Below, piece after piece: positions 1 to 6,145 of a stretch of DNA of 11,620 bases. Numbering within the stretch: the stretch's first letter is position 1; each line of letters opens with the position of its first letter. This DNA comes from Candidatus Cloacimonadota bacterium (GTDB lineage Bacteria > Cloacimonadota > Cloacimonadia > Cloacimonadales > TCS61). The position numbers and the translations under genes are program-made. The stretch covers positions 1-11,620 of the forward strand of contig JAMOPB010000252.1 in assembly GCA_027064945.1 (NCBI GenBank), in the 5' to 3' direction. Below the pieces are notes generated by a model that was not told where the DNA came from, searched no databases, and saw only the letters and a program-made list of their open reading frames with translations.

Positions 1-277
1 AGACGCACTAAGCAAAAATAGTGGTAAAATTGAAATATCAGCATTCAAATCTAAAAAATATGTACATATACAAGTTTCCGATACGGGTAAAGGTATGCCT
101 AAAAAAATGTTTAAAAGAATTTTCCGAGCCGGTGTTACTACCAAAGAAAGAGGTTGGGGTTTAGGACTTAGTTTGGCATATAGAATAGTAAAAGAATACC
201 ATAAAGGGAAAATCAGAGTTCTTAATTCAGAAATTGGAAAAGGAACAACTATAGAATTTATGTTGCCTATTGGCTAA
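1..277 (+). CDS. Sensor histidine kinase, C-terminal ATP-binding domain (partial, 5' end outside window)
   Basis: This is the end of a two-component sensor kinase. The frame is open from base 2 to the TAA at 275-277, giving 91 visible residues. They cover most of a HATPase_c domain: the tail of the N box (DALSKNSG), the G1 box (DTGKGMP), an F-box-like stretch (IFRAGVTTK) and the G2 box (RGWGLGLSLAYRIV), then the usual closing strand (GKGTTIEFMLP). These elements bind ATP for autophosphorylation of a histidine that lies upstream of the window. The RGWGLGLSL plus YHKGKI wording is, from family knowledge, typical of kinases in Bacteroidota and relatives. Sensor domains, membrane segments and the cognate response regulator cannot be seen. 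The next gene begins 16 bp downstream, so the two may be co-transcribed, although their functions are unrelated. Confidence 0.93.
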   Translation, partial: DALSKNSGKIEISAFKSKKYVHIQVSDTGKGMPKKMFKRIFRAGVTTKERGWGLGLSLAYRIVKEYHKGKIRVLNSEIGKGTTIEFMLPIG

Positions 278-281
278 TTAT

Positions 282-287
282 AAGGAG
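282..287 (+). promoter_or_regulatory. Ribosome binding site deciding the nnr start
   Basis: AAGGAG lies 6 nt before the ATG at 294. It favours that start over the in-frame TTG at 270, which overlaps the stop of the histidine kinase gene and has no Shine-Dalgarno sequence at a useful distance. Confidence 0.8.
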
Positions 288-293
288 TTTATT

Positions 294-1796
294 ATGAATC
301 CTAAAAATTTAGTTTTAAGTAGAAGGGAAATGGTTTTTGCAGATAAATATACTATGAACAATCTAGGAATCCCTTCGGCGGAATTAATGGAAAATGCAGG
401 ATTGGGCTGTAGTAAGAAAATCCGCCAATTAGTAAAAGCGCAAAAGTTCTTGTTAGGTGATAAACCTAATTTTGCTCTATTTTGCGGAAGTGGGAATAAT
501 GGTGGAGATGGATTCGTTATTGCCAGATATCTTACGCAATGGGGCTTTAATTGCAAAATTTTCTTACTAGGTGATGAAGGTAAAATGTCTTCTGAGACTC
601 ATGCAAATTTTGAAGCTTGTAGGAAATTGAATATAAAGATTGAAAAAATAGAAAATACAAGGCCTAACTTGGAAAATTTTCAGGTTATAATTGATGCTAT
701 CTTTGGTATTGGCTTCAAAGGTGAAATAAGAGGTTTTGCAAGAGAGATAATATTATCCATTAACGAAGCAGAAAAGATCTGTTTTTCCATAGATATTCCA
801 AGTGGTATTGATGCCGATAGCGGAGCCGGTGAAGTGAGTGTGAATGCAAATTATACACTTACTATGGCTGCACGAAAATATGGTCATTTTCTTGGAAAAG
901 GGCAACATGCCTGCGGAGAAATTTTCGTGATTGATATTGGAATTCCTCAGGAAGTTTTTAGAAAATTTCCTCCCAGAGGTTTATATTTAAGCGACGAAAG
1001 TGTGGTTTATCCAAAGCGTAGCAGATTTTCGCATAAGGGTGATTTTGGAAGGATTGGGATAATAGCCGGATCAGCAGGATTTACCGGCGCAGCTGTGCTT
1101 GCTTCGCAAGCAGCCGGGCGTGCAGGTGGTGGCTTGATTACTCTATTTCATCCTGTTGGCTTAGAGCAAATATTTGAAATTAAATTAACTGAAGTTATGA
1201 CGCAAAGCATCGACCCCGAGCTATCGAATTTTGTCAAATGCTTGCAAAAAATGGATGTGCTGTTAATTGGACCCGGGATTGGGAAAGCAGCCACCACAAG
1301 AAAACTGCTGCATTTTCTCTTGATGTTTTGGAGGAAACCTTTGGTGTTAGATGCTGATGCTTTGTCTATTATCGCTGAAAATCATTGGCAGCGGTATTTG
1401 AACAATCCTCAGATTGTCTGCACGCCCCACATCGGCGAATTCGCAAGGCTTACAGGTTATGAAATTAATGAAGTTTTATCTGATCCAATAGCAAAAATCG
1501 ATGAATTTATTGGAAAATATAGTTGTGGGCTTTTACTAAAATCTGCTACTACCATTTATGCGGATCAAGAAAATCTAATTTTCGATGATTCAGGAAATGA
1601 TGGTTTAGCCACAGGAGGTTCAGGAGATGTTTTAGCGGGTATTCTTGTATCTTTCTTAGGACAAAAATTAAAAAAAGAGCAAGCAGCTCCGGCGGCAAGT
1701 TATCTATTGGGGAAAACTGCTGAACGATTGGCGAATTATAGAAAACCGGCTTCGATTATACCTTCCGATATTGTGGGGGAAATTTTTAAATATTGA
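294..1796 (+). CDS. nnr: Bifunctional NAD(P)H-hydrate repair enzyme (epimerase + ADP/ATP-dependent dehydratase)
   Basis: This cytosolic repair enzyme restores NAD(P)H that has been damaged by hydration. The N-terminal YjeF_N domain (about residues 1-215) epimerises R- to S-NAD(P)HX. The C-terminal ribokinase-like domain (about 240-500) dehydrates S-NAD(P)HX using ADP or ATP. Visible motifs are CGSGNNGGDG (64-73), DAIFGIGFKG (134-143) and SIDIPSGIDADSG (165-177) in the epimerase half, and IIAGSAGFTGAA (256-267), IGPGIGK (325-331), LDADAL (352-357), TPHIGEF (377-383) and ATGGSGDVLAG (439-449, likely catalytic Asp445) in the dehydratase half. TPHIGEF replaces the commoner TPHPGE. At 500 residues it has the normal length for the fused form. 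The ATG at 294 is chosen because AAGGAG at 282-287 sits 6 nt upstream. It ends in TGA, with TAG in the same frame three codons later. Confidence 0.96.
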   Translation: MNPKNLVLSRREMVFADKYTMNNLGIPSAELMENAGLGCSKKIRQLVKAQKFLLGDKPNFALFCGSGNNGGDGFVIARYLTQWGFNCKIFLLGDEGKMSSETHANFEACRKLNIKIEKIENTRPNLENFQVIIDAIFGIGFKGEIRGFAREIILSINEAEKICFSIDIPSGIDADSGAGEVSVNANYTLTMAARKYGHFLGKGQHACGEIFVIDIGIPQEVFRKFPPRGLYLSDESVVYPKRSRFSHKGDFGRIGIIAGSAGFTGAAVLASQAAGRAGGGLITLFHPVGLEQIFEIKLTEVMTQSIDPELSNFVKCLQKMDVLLIGPGIGKAATTRKLLHFLLMFWRKPLVLDADALSIIAENHWQRYLNNPQIVCTPHIGEFARLTGYEINEVLSDPIAKIDEFIGKYSCGLLLKSATTIYADQENLIFDDSGNDGLATGGSGDVLAGILVSFLGQKLKKEQAAPAASYLLGKTAERLANYRKPASIIPSDIVGEIFKY

Positions 1797-1821
1797 CATG
1801 AATAGATTCTAATTAGATAGA
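1793..1821 (+). promoter_or_regulatory. Possible promoter for the lamin-tail gene (weak)
   Basis: A perfect TTGACA (1793-1798) overlaps the TGA stop of nnr. About 15 nt further on is a poor -10 candidate (TAGATA, 1814-1819), and the rest of the 65-bp gap is AT-rich with a run of eight T at 1831-1838. The -35 match is exact but the -10 is weak and the spacing short, so this is tentative. No terminator hairpin is visible in the gap, so read-through from nnr is equally possible. Confidence 0.2.
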
Positions 1822-1850
1822 AGTAAAAGATTTTTTTTAAAAATTAACAA

Positions 1851-1855
1851 AGGGG
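1851..1855 (+). promoter_or_regulatory. Ribosome binding site deciding the lamin-tail protein start
   Basis: AGGGG, preceded by AA, sits 6 nt before ATG 1862. The upstream in-frame ATG at 1856 directly abuts this motif and so would be badly placed. Using 1862 removes two residues and gives a cleaner signal peptide start (MKGK). Confidence 0.7.
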
Positions 1856-1861
1856 ATGTTA

Positions 1862-4234
1862 ATGAAAGGGAAATTTATGATTGGAGTAAATCTATTCTTT
1901 TATTTTGTTTTATCAGCACAAAATATAAAAATTAATGAAGTGTTTTATGATCCTGTAGGTGCTGATAGTGGATATGAATGGATTGAATTATATAATCCTA
2001 ATGAGCAAAATGTAAATTTAGAGGGTTGGGTTTTGCAAAAAGCAGGCTCTGATTGGAGCACTGTTTATATTTTCGGAACAACTATAATTCCTGCTTTCGG
2101 ATATCTGCTTCTTGGTGAAAATATGGTATCAAATTGTGATATTTATCTTGACCTTGCTTTTCAAAATGGAGGCAGCTCAACTGATGCTATTCGAATAATC
2201 TCTCCGGAAAATTACACTGATACAATTTTATATGATGAGCCTAATGATAATAATTTGCCAAGCGATATTAATGATCCCGCAATATATTTTGCAATTGATG
2301 TTTCAAGCGGATGCTCATTGGCTCGCTACCATGATGGTGAAGATACTGATAATTGTGAGATTGATTGGTTCGAAGCTGCAAATCCTACTCCCAAAGAAGA
2401 AAATTATTTTCCAATCGATTTAGCAATTACTACATTCGAATTTGTTGAAACCGCTGATAATTACACACTATCCACAGTTATCTACAACTTATCCACACAG
2501 CCTGTGGATAACTATGTGGCTAACTTGCAAATTACTTTAAATAATAACGAGTTATACAATAATTTTATCCCTTCGATTGCTGCTGAAGATAGCATAAAAA
2601 TAGTGCTTGAGCTGGGTGAATTAGACTCAGGATATTATGTGGCGGAATCTGTAGTTAACTCACTTATTGATAATGAATTAGAAAACAACTCAATGACTGC
2701 TTCCGTCTTGGTGGGAATAGCTCCAATTATAATAAATGAAATACTTTACAAGGATTCTGAATACACCTGTGAATGGATTGAACTTTTTAACCGAAGCGAA
2801 TGTGCATATTATGTGGATAACTTTGTGATTAAAGATCGTAGTGGTGGGGAAATTACATTTTCCGGTAAAATTTACCCACAATCTTATTTGGTGATATCTC
2901 AGCAAAGCGAAATTTTGAACACGATTTATCCGAAAATAAATCCGGAGATGGTAGTAAAAGCAATCGATTGGACAAGTCTAAATAATAGTAATGAGAGCTT
3001 GTATTTAATGGATGAATATAACACGATTTTTGACTCAATTTCCTATTTAGGTCCCGAAACAGAAATTGATGTTTCGCTCGAAAGAAAGAATCCATTTTCC
3101 GATGAAAATATTCAATGGAGCAGTTCAATCTCTGAGTTTGGTGCTACTCCAACTTTGGTAAATAGCATCTTGCCTTTGGAATATGATCTTCGTCTGGATT
3201 TGCAAGAGTGGGATTTTTCTTCAAACCAATTAATTCATAATCTAAAAATAACAAATCAAGGGCTGTTTGATCTAAACGAAGGAATACTGAAAATCTTCTA
3301 CAATGATGAATTAGAACTCGAAGAGGAACTGTTTTTCACAGATTCACTAAACGTGGAGATAATCACAGAAGCCCCTTACAACGGATATTATACTTTAAAA
3401 TATGAAATTCTTAATTCAAAAGATCTAAATATTTCCAATAATGTGCAATACAGCTTTTATAACGATAATACGCTACCTTTTGTGATAAACGAAATTATGT
3501 ATAATCCATTTGATGAAGAACCTGAATGGATAGAGATAAAGAGTAATCAAGAAATCGAAAATTTAGATTATTTACAATTGGTTATAGATGAAGACACTTT
3601 GGTTGTTCCCTACTTAAAAGAAGAATATTTAGTTCTGGTAAATAGTTTTGAAGATTCGCTTTTTATGCAGGAGAAATATGCGATAGAACCTATTGTATGC
3701 GGTTTAAGCTCATTATCCAATAACGGTGAATATTTGGAACTTTCTGATGTTTTTGGAAACAACGTGGAAAACTTTAATTATTTGCCGGAATGGAATTTTA
3801 ACTCAAAGGGTGTTTCTATTGAAAGAATAAATCCGCTAATTTCTTCCAATGAACGAAATTGGACTTCAAGCGTACAGCAATCTACTCCGGGAAGAGAAAA
3901 TTCGGTTTATACTTCTTATGAACCAAAAACGAAAAAGTTGGCAATTTCACCCAATCCTTTTTCACCTTACCAAAATGAGAACACAATTATTGCTTTTAAA
4001 TTACCGGATACAATTAGTAGATGCACTATTAGAATTTATGATTTAGATGGAAGATTAAGAAGGAAATTAGTTGATCAGGAATTATATGCCAGTTCAAATG
4101 AAATTATTTACGATGGAAAAGATGCTGAGGGAAAGTACTTGTTGCCGGGTATTTATGTGATGCTACTGGAAGCGGTTACACATAACTCCGGAAAAATCGT
4201 GAGATTGCAAGATACTATTGTTATTGCAAAATAA
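1862..4234 (+). CDS. Secreted multidomain protein: three lamin-tail domains, CARDB-like spacers, FlgD/T9SS-like C-terminus
   Basis: This is a large exported protein of 790 residues, probably surface-attached or released. A signal peptide covers about residues 1-20 (MKGK, hydrophobic core to SAQ). Three lamin-tail-like domains follow, each opening with INE(V/I)(F/L/M)Y and a (E)WIEL/WIEI strand: about 22-180, 288-435 and 539-680. Each ends in a related signature (SLERKNPF...W...ATP; SIERINPL...W...TPGREN). Between them lie CARDB-like beta domains (about 184-285 and 438-535). The C-terminus (about 692-790) has SPNPFSP, then RIYDLDGRLRRKL and LPGIYVMLLE, as in FlgD-like or type IX sorting tails. 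The family is common in FCB bacteria; its function is structural or adhesive by inference, and no catalytic residues are seen. ATG 1862 is preferred to ATG 1856 because AGGGG (1851-1855) is 6 nt from 1862 but touches 1856. Confidence 0.85.
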   Translation: MKGKFMIGVNLFFYFVLSAQNIKINEVFYDPVGADSGYEWIELYNPNEQNVNLEGWVLQKAGSDWSTVYIFGTTIIPAFGYLLLGENMVSNCDIYLDLAFQNGGSSTDAIRIISPENYTDTILYDEPNDNNLPSDINDPAIYFAIDVSSGCSLARYHDGEDTDNCEIDWFEAANPTPKEENYFPIDLAITTFEFVETADNYTLSTVIYNLSTQPVDNYVANLQITLNNNELYNNFIPSIAAEDSIKIVLELGELDSGYYVAESVVNSLIDNELENNSMTASVLVGIAPIIINEILYKDSEYTCEWIELFNRSECAYYVDNFVIKDRSGGEITFSGKIYPQSYLVISQQSEILNTIYPKINPEMVVKAIDWTSLNNSNESLYLMDEYNTIFDSISYLGPETEIDVSLERKNPFSDENIQWSSSISEFGATPTLVNSILPLEYDLRLDLQEWDFSSNQLIHNLKITNQGLFDLNEGILKIFYNDELELEEELFFTDSLNVEIITEAPYNGYYTLKYEILNSKDLNISNNVQYSFYNDNTLPFVINEIMYNPFDEEPEWIEIKSNQEIENLDYLQLVIDEDTLVVPYLKEEYLVLVNSFEDSLFMQEKYAIEPIVCGLSSLSNNGEYLELSDVFGNNVENFNYLPEWNFNSKGVSIERINPLISSNERNWTSSVQQSTPGRENSVYTSYEPKTKKLAISPNPFSPYQNENTIIAFKLPDTISRCTIRIYDLDGRLRRKLVDQELYASSNEIIYDGKDAEGKYLLPGIYVMLLEAVTHNSGKIVRLQDTIVIAK
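2468..2511. other. Cluster of four DnaA-box-like 9-mers inside the lamin-tail gene
   Basis: Four matches to the DnaA box TTATCCACA fall within 44 bp. They are CTATCCACA (2468-2476, one mismatch), TTATCTACA (2478-2486, one mismatch), TTATCCACA (2489-2497, exact) and TGTGGATAA (2503-2511, exact on the other strand). The first three starts are 10 and 11 bp apart, so they lie on one helix face. The last two form a perfect inverted repeat with a 5-bp spacer. AT-rich DNA follows (about 2520-2570). The bases encode in-frame LST and VDN residues of a CARDB-like domain, so codon coincidence is possible. DnaA binding is inferred from sequence alone. Confidence 0.4.
2812..2820 (-). other. Additional exact DnaA-box 9-mer
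   Basis: TGTGGATAA is an exact reverse-strand match to TTATCCACA, about 300 bp beyond the main cluster in the same gene. It again encodes Val-Asp-Asn in frame, at the second lamin-tail domain. Taken alone it would not be notable; it matters only beside the cluster at 2468-2511. Confidence 0.3.
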
Positions 4235-4254
4235 TATTTTTAGGAGCGTGATCT

Positions 4255-5799
4255 ATGTTTGGAAAAACAATTTCTTATGCAATTCAGGGAATTGATGCGA
4301 CAAAAATAGTTGTTGAAGCGGATGTTAAAGGTGGATTATTCAAATTTTCGATTGTAGGTTTACCTTCCAATAGTGTGAAAGAAAGTAGAGATCGTGTATC
4401 ATCAGCTATAAAAAATTCAGGTTATAATTTTAAATCTTACAACTATACAGTAAATTTAGCTCCCGCAGATATTAAAAAAGATGGTGTAGCATTAGATTTG
4501 CCTACAGCCTTAGCTTTACTGAAAGGAACTAATCAAATTAAAAGTGAGAAACTTGAAGATTATGCATTTATAGGCGAGCTTTCGCTTGATGGCTATTTGC
4601 GTCCGGTGAAGGGTGTGCTTTCCATTGCGGTAGCAGCTTGGAAAGATGGAATGAAAGGACTTATTTTGCCTGAGAAAAATGCTCAAGAAGCAGCTGTTAT
4701 CGATGAGCTGAATGTTTTTCCTGTAAAAACGCTTGGTCAGGCTATTGCATTTTTAGAAGGTAGGGAAGAGATAGCTCCTATGAAAGTAGATAAAGATTTG
4801 CTTTTCTCACGTTTGAATAATTCCCCAGTGGATTTGTTTGATGTGAAAGGTCAATTCCACGTGAAAAGAGCTTTGGAAGTCGCTTGTGCAGGTGGACATA
4901 ATATCTTAATGATCGGACCTCCGGGATCAGGCAAAACAATGATGGCGAGAAGAATCTCTACGATTTTACCTGACCTTACTTTGGAAGAAGCGCTTGAAAC
5001 TACAAAAATTCATTCTGTGGCAGGATATACATCTTTAAGATCAGGCGGGCTTGTACTAGATAGACCTTTTAGATCTCCACACCACACAATTAGTGATGTA
5101 GCCCTGATTGGTGGCGGAAGCTATCCAAAACCGGGAGAAGTTTCACTTTCGCATAATGGAGTTTTGTTCTTAGATGAATTGCCTGAATTTAAGAAATCTG
5201 TTCTGGAAGTTCTAAGACAACCTTTAGAAGATGAAGTTGTTACGATTTCGCGTGCTTCTCAAAGCTTGGAATTTCCTGCCAAATTTATGTTGGTTGCCAG
5301 TATGAATCCTTGCCCTTGTGGCTATTATGGTAGCGAAATAGAGGGACATTCTTGCTCCTGTTCAATGATGAGTATCAAAAGATATCGTTCCAGAATATCG
5401 GGACCACTTCTGGATAGAATAGATATTCATGTGGAAGTTCCAAGTGTTAAATATGAAGAATTAAGCTCTTTGCCGACAGGAGAAAAATCTGCTGATATTC
5501 GCATAAGAGTGAATAAAGCACGCCAAATACAATTGGATAGATTTAAAGGATTGGAAATTTTTAGCAATAGTCAAATGAATCCAAAACAGATTAGAAAATA
5601 CTGTATCTTGGATGATGATAGCAAAACTTTGCTAAAATTGGCTATGGAGAAAAAAGGATTATCGGCAAGAGCTTATGAACGAATTCTAAAAGTTGCACGA
5701 ACAATTGCCGATCTTGATAATTCTGAAAATATTAAAACAAATCATATTAGCGAAGCTGTTCAATATAGAAATTTAGATAAAAAATTTTGGGAAGATTAA
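4255..5799 (+). CDS. comM: ComM/YifB family AAA+ ATPase (Mg-chelatase-like)
   Basis: This cytosolic AAA+ protein belongs to the family whose studied member, ComM, is a hexameric helicase that promotes branch migration during natural transformation. The gene is also widespread in bacteria not known to be competent. At 514 residues it has the usual length. The N-terminal ChlI/Lon-protease-like domain covers about 20-141 (GLPSNSVKESRDRV). The AAA+ core (about 192-395) shows Walker A GPPGSGKT (221-228), Walker B LFLDE (304-308), a sensor-1 Asn in SMNPCPCG (349-356) and an arginine-finger-type LLDRID (385-390). The C-terminal lid (about 405-505) has SARAYERILKVARTIADL-like residues. The cysteine cluster CPCGYYG...HSCSCS (353-370) is a family hallmark and may bind metal. 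AGGAG at 4242-4246 sits 8 nt before the ATG. The gene follows the lamin-tail gene by 20 bp, so it may be co-transcribed with it. Confidence 0.97.
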   Translation: MFGKTISYAIQGIDATKIVVEADVKGGLFKFSIVGLPSNSVKESRDRVSSAIKNSGYNFKSYNYTVNLAPADIKKDGVALDLPTALALLKGTNQIKSEKLEDYAFIGELSLDGYLRPVKGVLSIAVAAWKDGMKGLILPEKNAQEAAVIDELNVFPVKTLGQAIAFLEGREEIAPMKVDKDLLFSRLNNSPVDLFDVKGQFHVKRALEVACAGGHNILMIGPPGSGKTMMARRISTILPDLTLEEALETTKIHSVAGYTSLRSGGLVLDRPFRSPHHTISDVALIGGGSYPKPGEVSLSHNGVLFLDELPEFKKSVLEVLRQPLEDEVVTISRASQSLEFPAKFMLVASMNPCPCGYYGSEIEGHSCSCSMMSIKRYRSRISGPLLDRIDIHVEVPSVKYEELSSLPTGEKSADIRIRVNKARQIQLDRFKGLEIFSNSQMNPKQIRKYCILDDDSKTLLKLAMEKKGLSARAYERILKVARTIADLDNSENIKTNHISEAVQYRNLDKKFWED

Positions 5800-5853
5800 T
5801 TTATACTGAATCTAAAAAGTGTTCTATCTGAGATGAGGGAAAGCGTAAATAAT

Positions 5854-5881
5854 TGTGAATGTTGAATTTTGAATTTTTAAT
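5854..5881 (+). repeat. Degenerate 7-bp tandem repeat, TTTGAAT type (4 copies)
   Basis: Four consecutive 7-mers in register: TGTGAAT, GTTGAAT, TTTGAAT, TTTTAAT. The period is exact at 7 bp and changes are confined mostly to the first two positions of each copy. It is the first of three adjacent repeat blocks and has no coding potential. Confidence 0.65.
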
Positions 5882-5894
5882 TGGAAACACATAA

Positions 5895-5929
5895 CCACAA
5901 GCCATAAACCCTAAACCATAAACCATAAT
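5895..5929 (+). repeat. Degenerate 7-bp tandem repeat, CCATAAA type (5 copies)
   Basis: Five consecutive 7-mers in register: CCACAAG, CCATAAA, CCCTAAA, CCATAAA, CCATAAT. The third copy happens to equal a plant-type telomere unit (CCCTAAA), but the array is short and internal. It shares the 7-bp period of the preceding block with a different unit. Confidence 0.7.
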
Positions 5930-5933
5930 CAAA

Positions 5934-5962
5934 TATTCGTGTTTATTCGTGTAACTCGTAGA
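5934..5962 (+). repeat. Short tandem repeat of TATTCGTGT type (3 degenerate copies)
   Basis: The core ATTCGT recurs at 5935 and 5945, followed by ACTCGT at 5954, giving steps of 10 and 9 bp. The copies read ATTCGTGTTT, ATTCGTGTA and ACTCGTAGAC. From memory, similar ATTCGTGTAATTCGTGG-like strings occur between genes in some FCB-group genomes; this was not checked. The function is unknown. Confidence 0.55.
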
Positions 5963-6008
5963 CAAAAATCAGACTTTTTAATCCTATTACATTATCTTGG
6001 ATAATATG

Positions 6009-6027
6009 AGGATTCCGATAGAATCCT
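6009..6027 (+). other. Small hairpin in the intergenic leader
   Basis: AGGATTC and GAATCCT form a perfect 7-bp stem around a 5-nt loop (CGATA). A weaker 5-bp hairpin (TTATC/GATAA, 5992-6004) lies just upstream. No T-run follows, so neither is a standard terminator. They could be an operator-like palindrome or an RNA structure. Confidence 0.4.
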
Positions 6028-6043
6028 GTTCTTGATGATTTAA

Positions 6044-6072
6044 TTGACAAAATCGTTGCCTCGGAGATTTTT
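6044..6072 (+). promoter_or_regulatory. Possible promoter upstream of the polysaccharide operon (weak)
   Basis: An exact TTGACA at 6044-6049 lies about 100 bp before the GTG start at 6146. At the standard 17-nt spacing the -10 position is only T-rich (ATTTTT, 6067-6072), a poor match to TATAAT. A promoter somewhere in this gap is expected from the gene layout, but this exact site is uncertain. Confidence 0.22.
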
Positions 6073-6098
6073 TCCTAACTTAATAATAAATTTACCGT

Positions 6099-6119
6099 TT
6101 AGCTAGATTTTGTAGCTAA
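6099..6119 (+). other. Hairpin in the 5' leader of the SLBB gene
   Basis: TTAGCTA and TAGCTAA form a perfect 7-bp stem around a 7-nt loop (GATTTTG), ending 16 nt before the Shine-Dalgarno TGGAGG. In DNA it is also a dyad suitable for a dimeric regulator. It may influence leader folding; no known riboswitch class is recognised. Confidence 0.4.
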
Positions 6120-6135
6120 TTCGGATGATAACCTT

Positions 6136-6141
6136 TGGAGG
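6136..6141 (+). promoter_or_regulatory. Ribosome binding site supporting a GTG start
   Basis: TGGAGG is a strong Shine-Dalgarno match only 4 nt before GTG 6146. The next in-frame ATG is at 6170, but starting there would remove the charged N-terminus of the signal peptide, so the GTG is preferred. Confidence 0.7.
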
Positions 6142-6145
6142 ATAA

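Larger units (their letters stand above)
5800..6145. other. Gene-free intergenic region (346 bp) with tandem repeats, hairpins and the leader of the polysaccharide operon
   Basis: No credible open frame is present. From 5' to 3' the region holds about 50 bp of unremarkable sequence after comM with no clear intrinsic terminator, then three degenerate tandem-repeat blocks (5854-5962). After these come small hairpins at 5992-6004 and 6009-6027, a TTGACA at 6044-6049, a hairpin at 6099-6119, and a Shine-Dalgarno TGGAGG at 6136-6141. The change of function on either side and the length of the gap suggest that a new transcription unit starts here. Confidence 0.75.

Noticed and set aside
270..293. 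TTG start at 270 for the NAD(P)H-hydrate repair enzyme, overlapping the kinase stop
   Set aside because: The ATG at 294 has AAGGAG 6 nt upstream. The extra residues from 270 are outside the family start and have no ribosome binding site.
278..556. Reverse-strand and short alternative-frame open frames lying under the large genes
   Set aside because: They lie within strongly supported + strand genes, lack ribosome binding sites and recognisable domains, and have shadow-like composition.
1794..1805. Possible global reassignment of TGA, since nnr ends TGA-CAT-GAA-TAG
   Set aside because: A TAG three codons later is common by chance in AT-rich DNA. The other complete genes contain many TGG codons and no internal TGA, unlike organisms that read TGA as an amino acid.
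1831..1838. Run of eight T between nnr and the lamin-tail gene as a terminator
   Set aside because: No stem-loop with adequate pairing precedes it.
5895..5962. CRISPR array or telomere-like end
   Set aside because: The units are 7 to 10 bp, directly abutting, degenerate and without spacers, and genes continue on both sides.
6049..6073. Terminator after comM (AAAATC/GATTTT followed by T residues)
   Set aside because: The stem is 6 bp with a single G-C pair and an 11-nt loop, and the T-run forms part of the stem. It is too weak to call.
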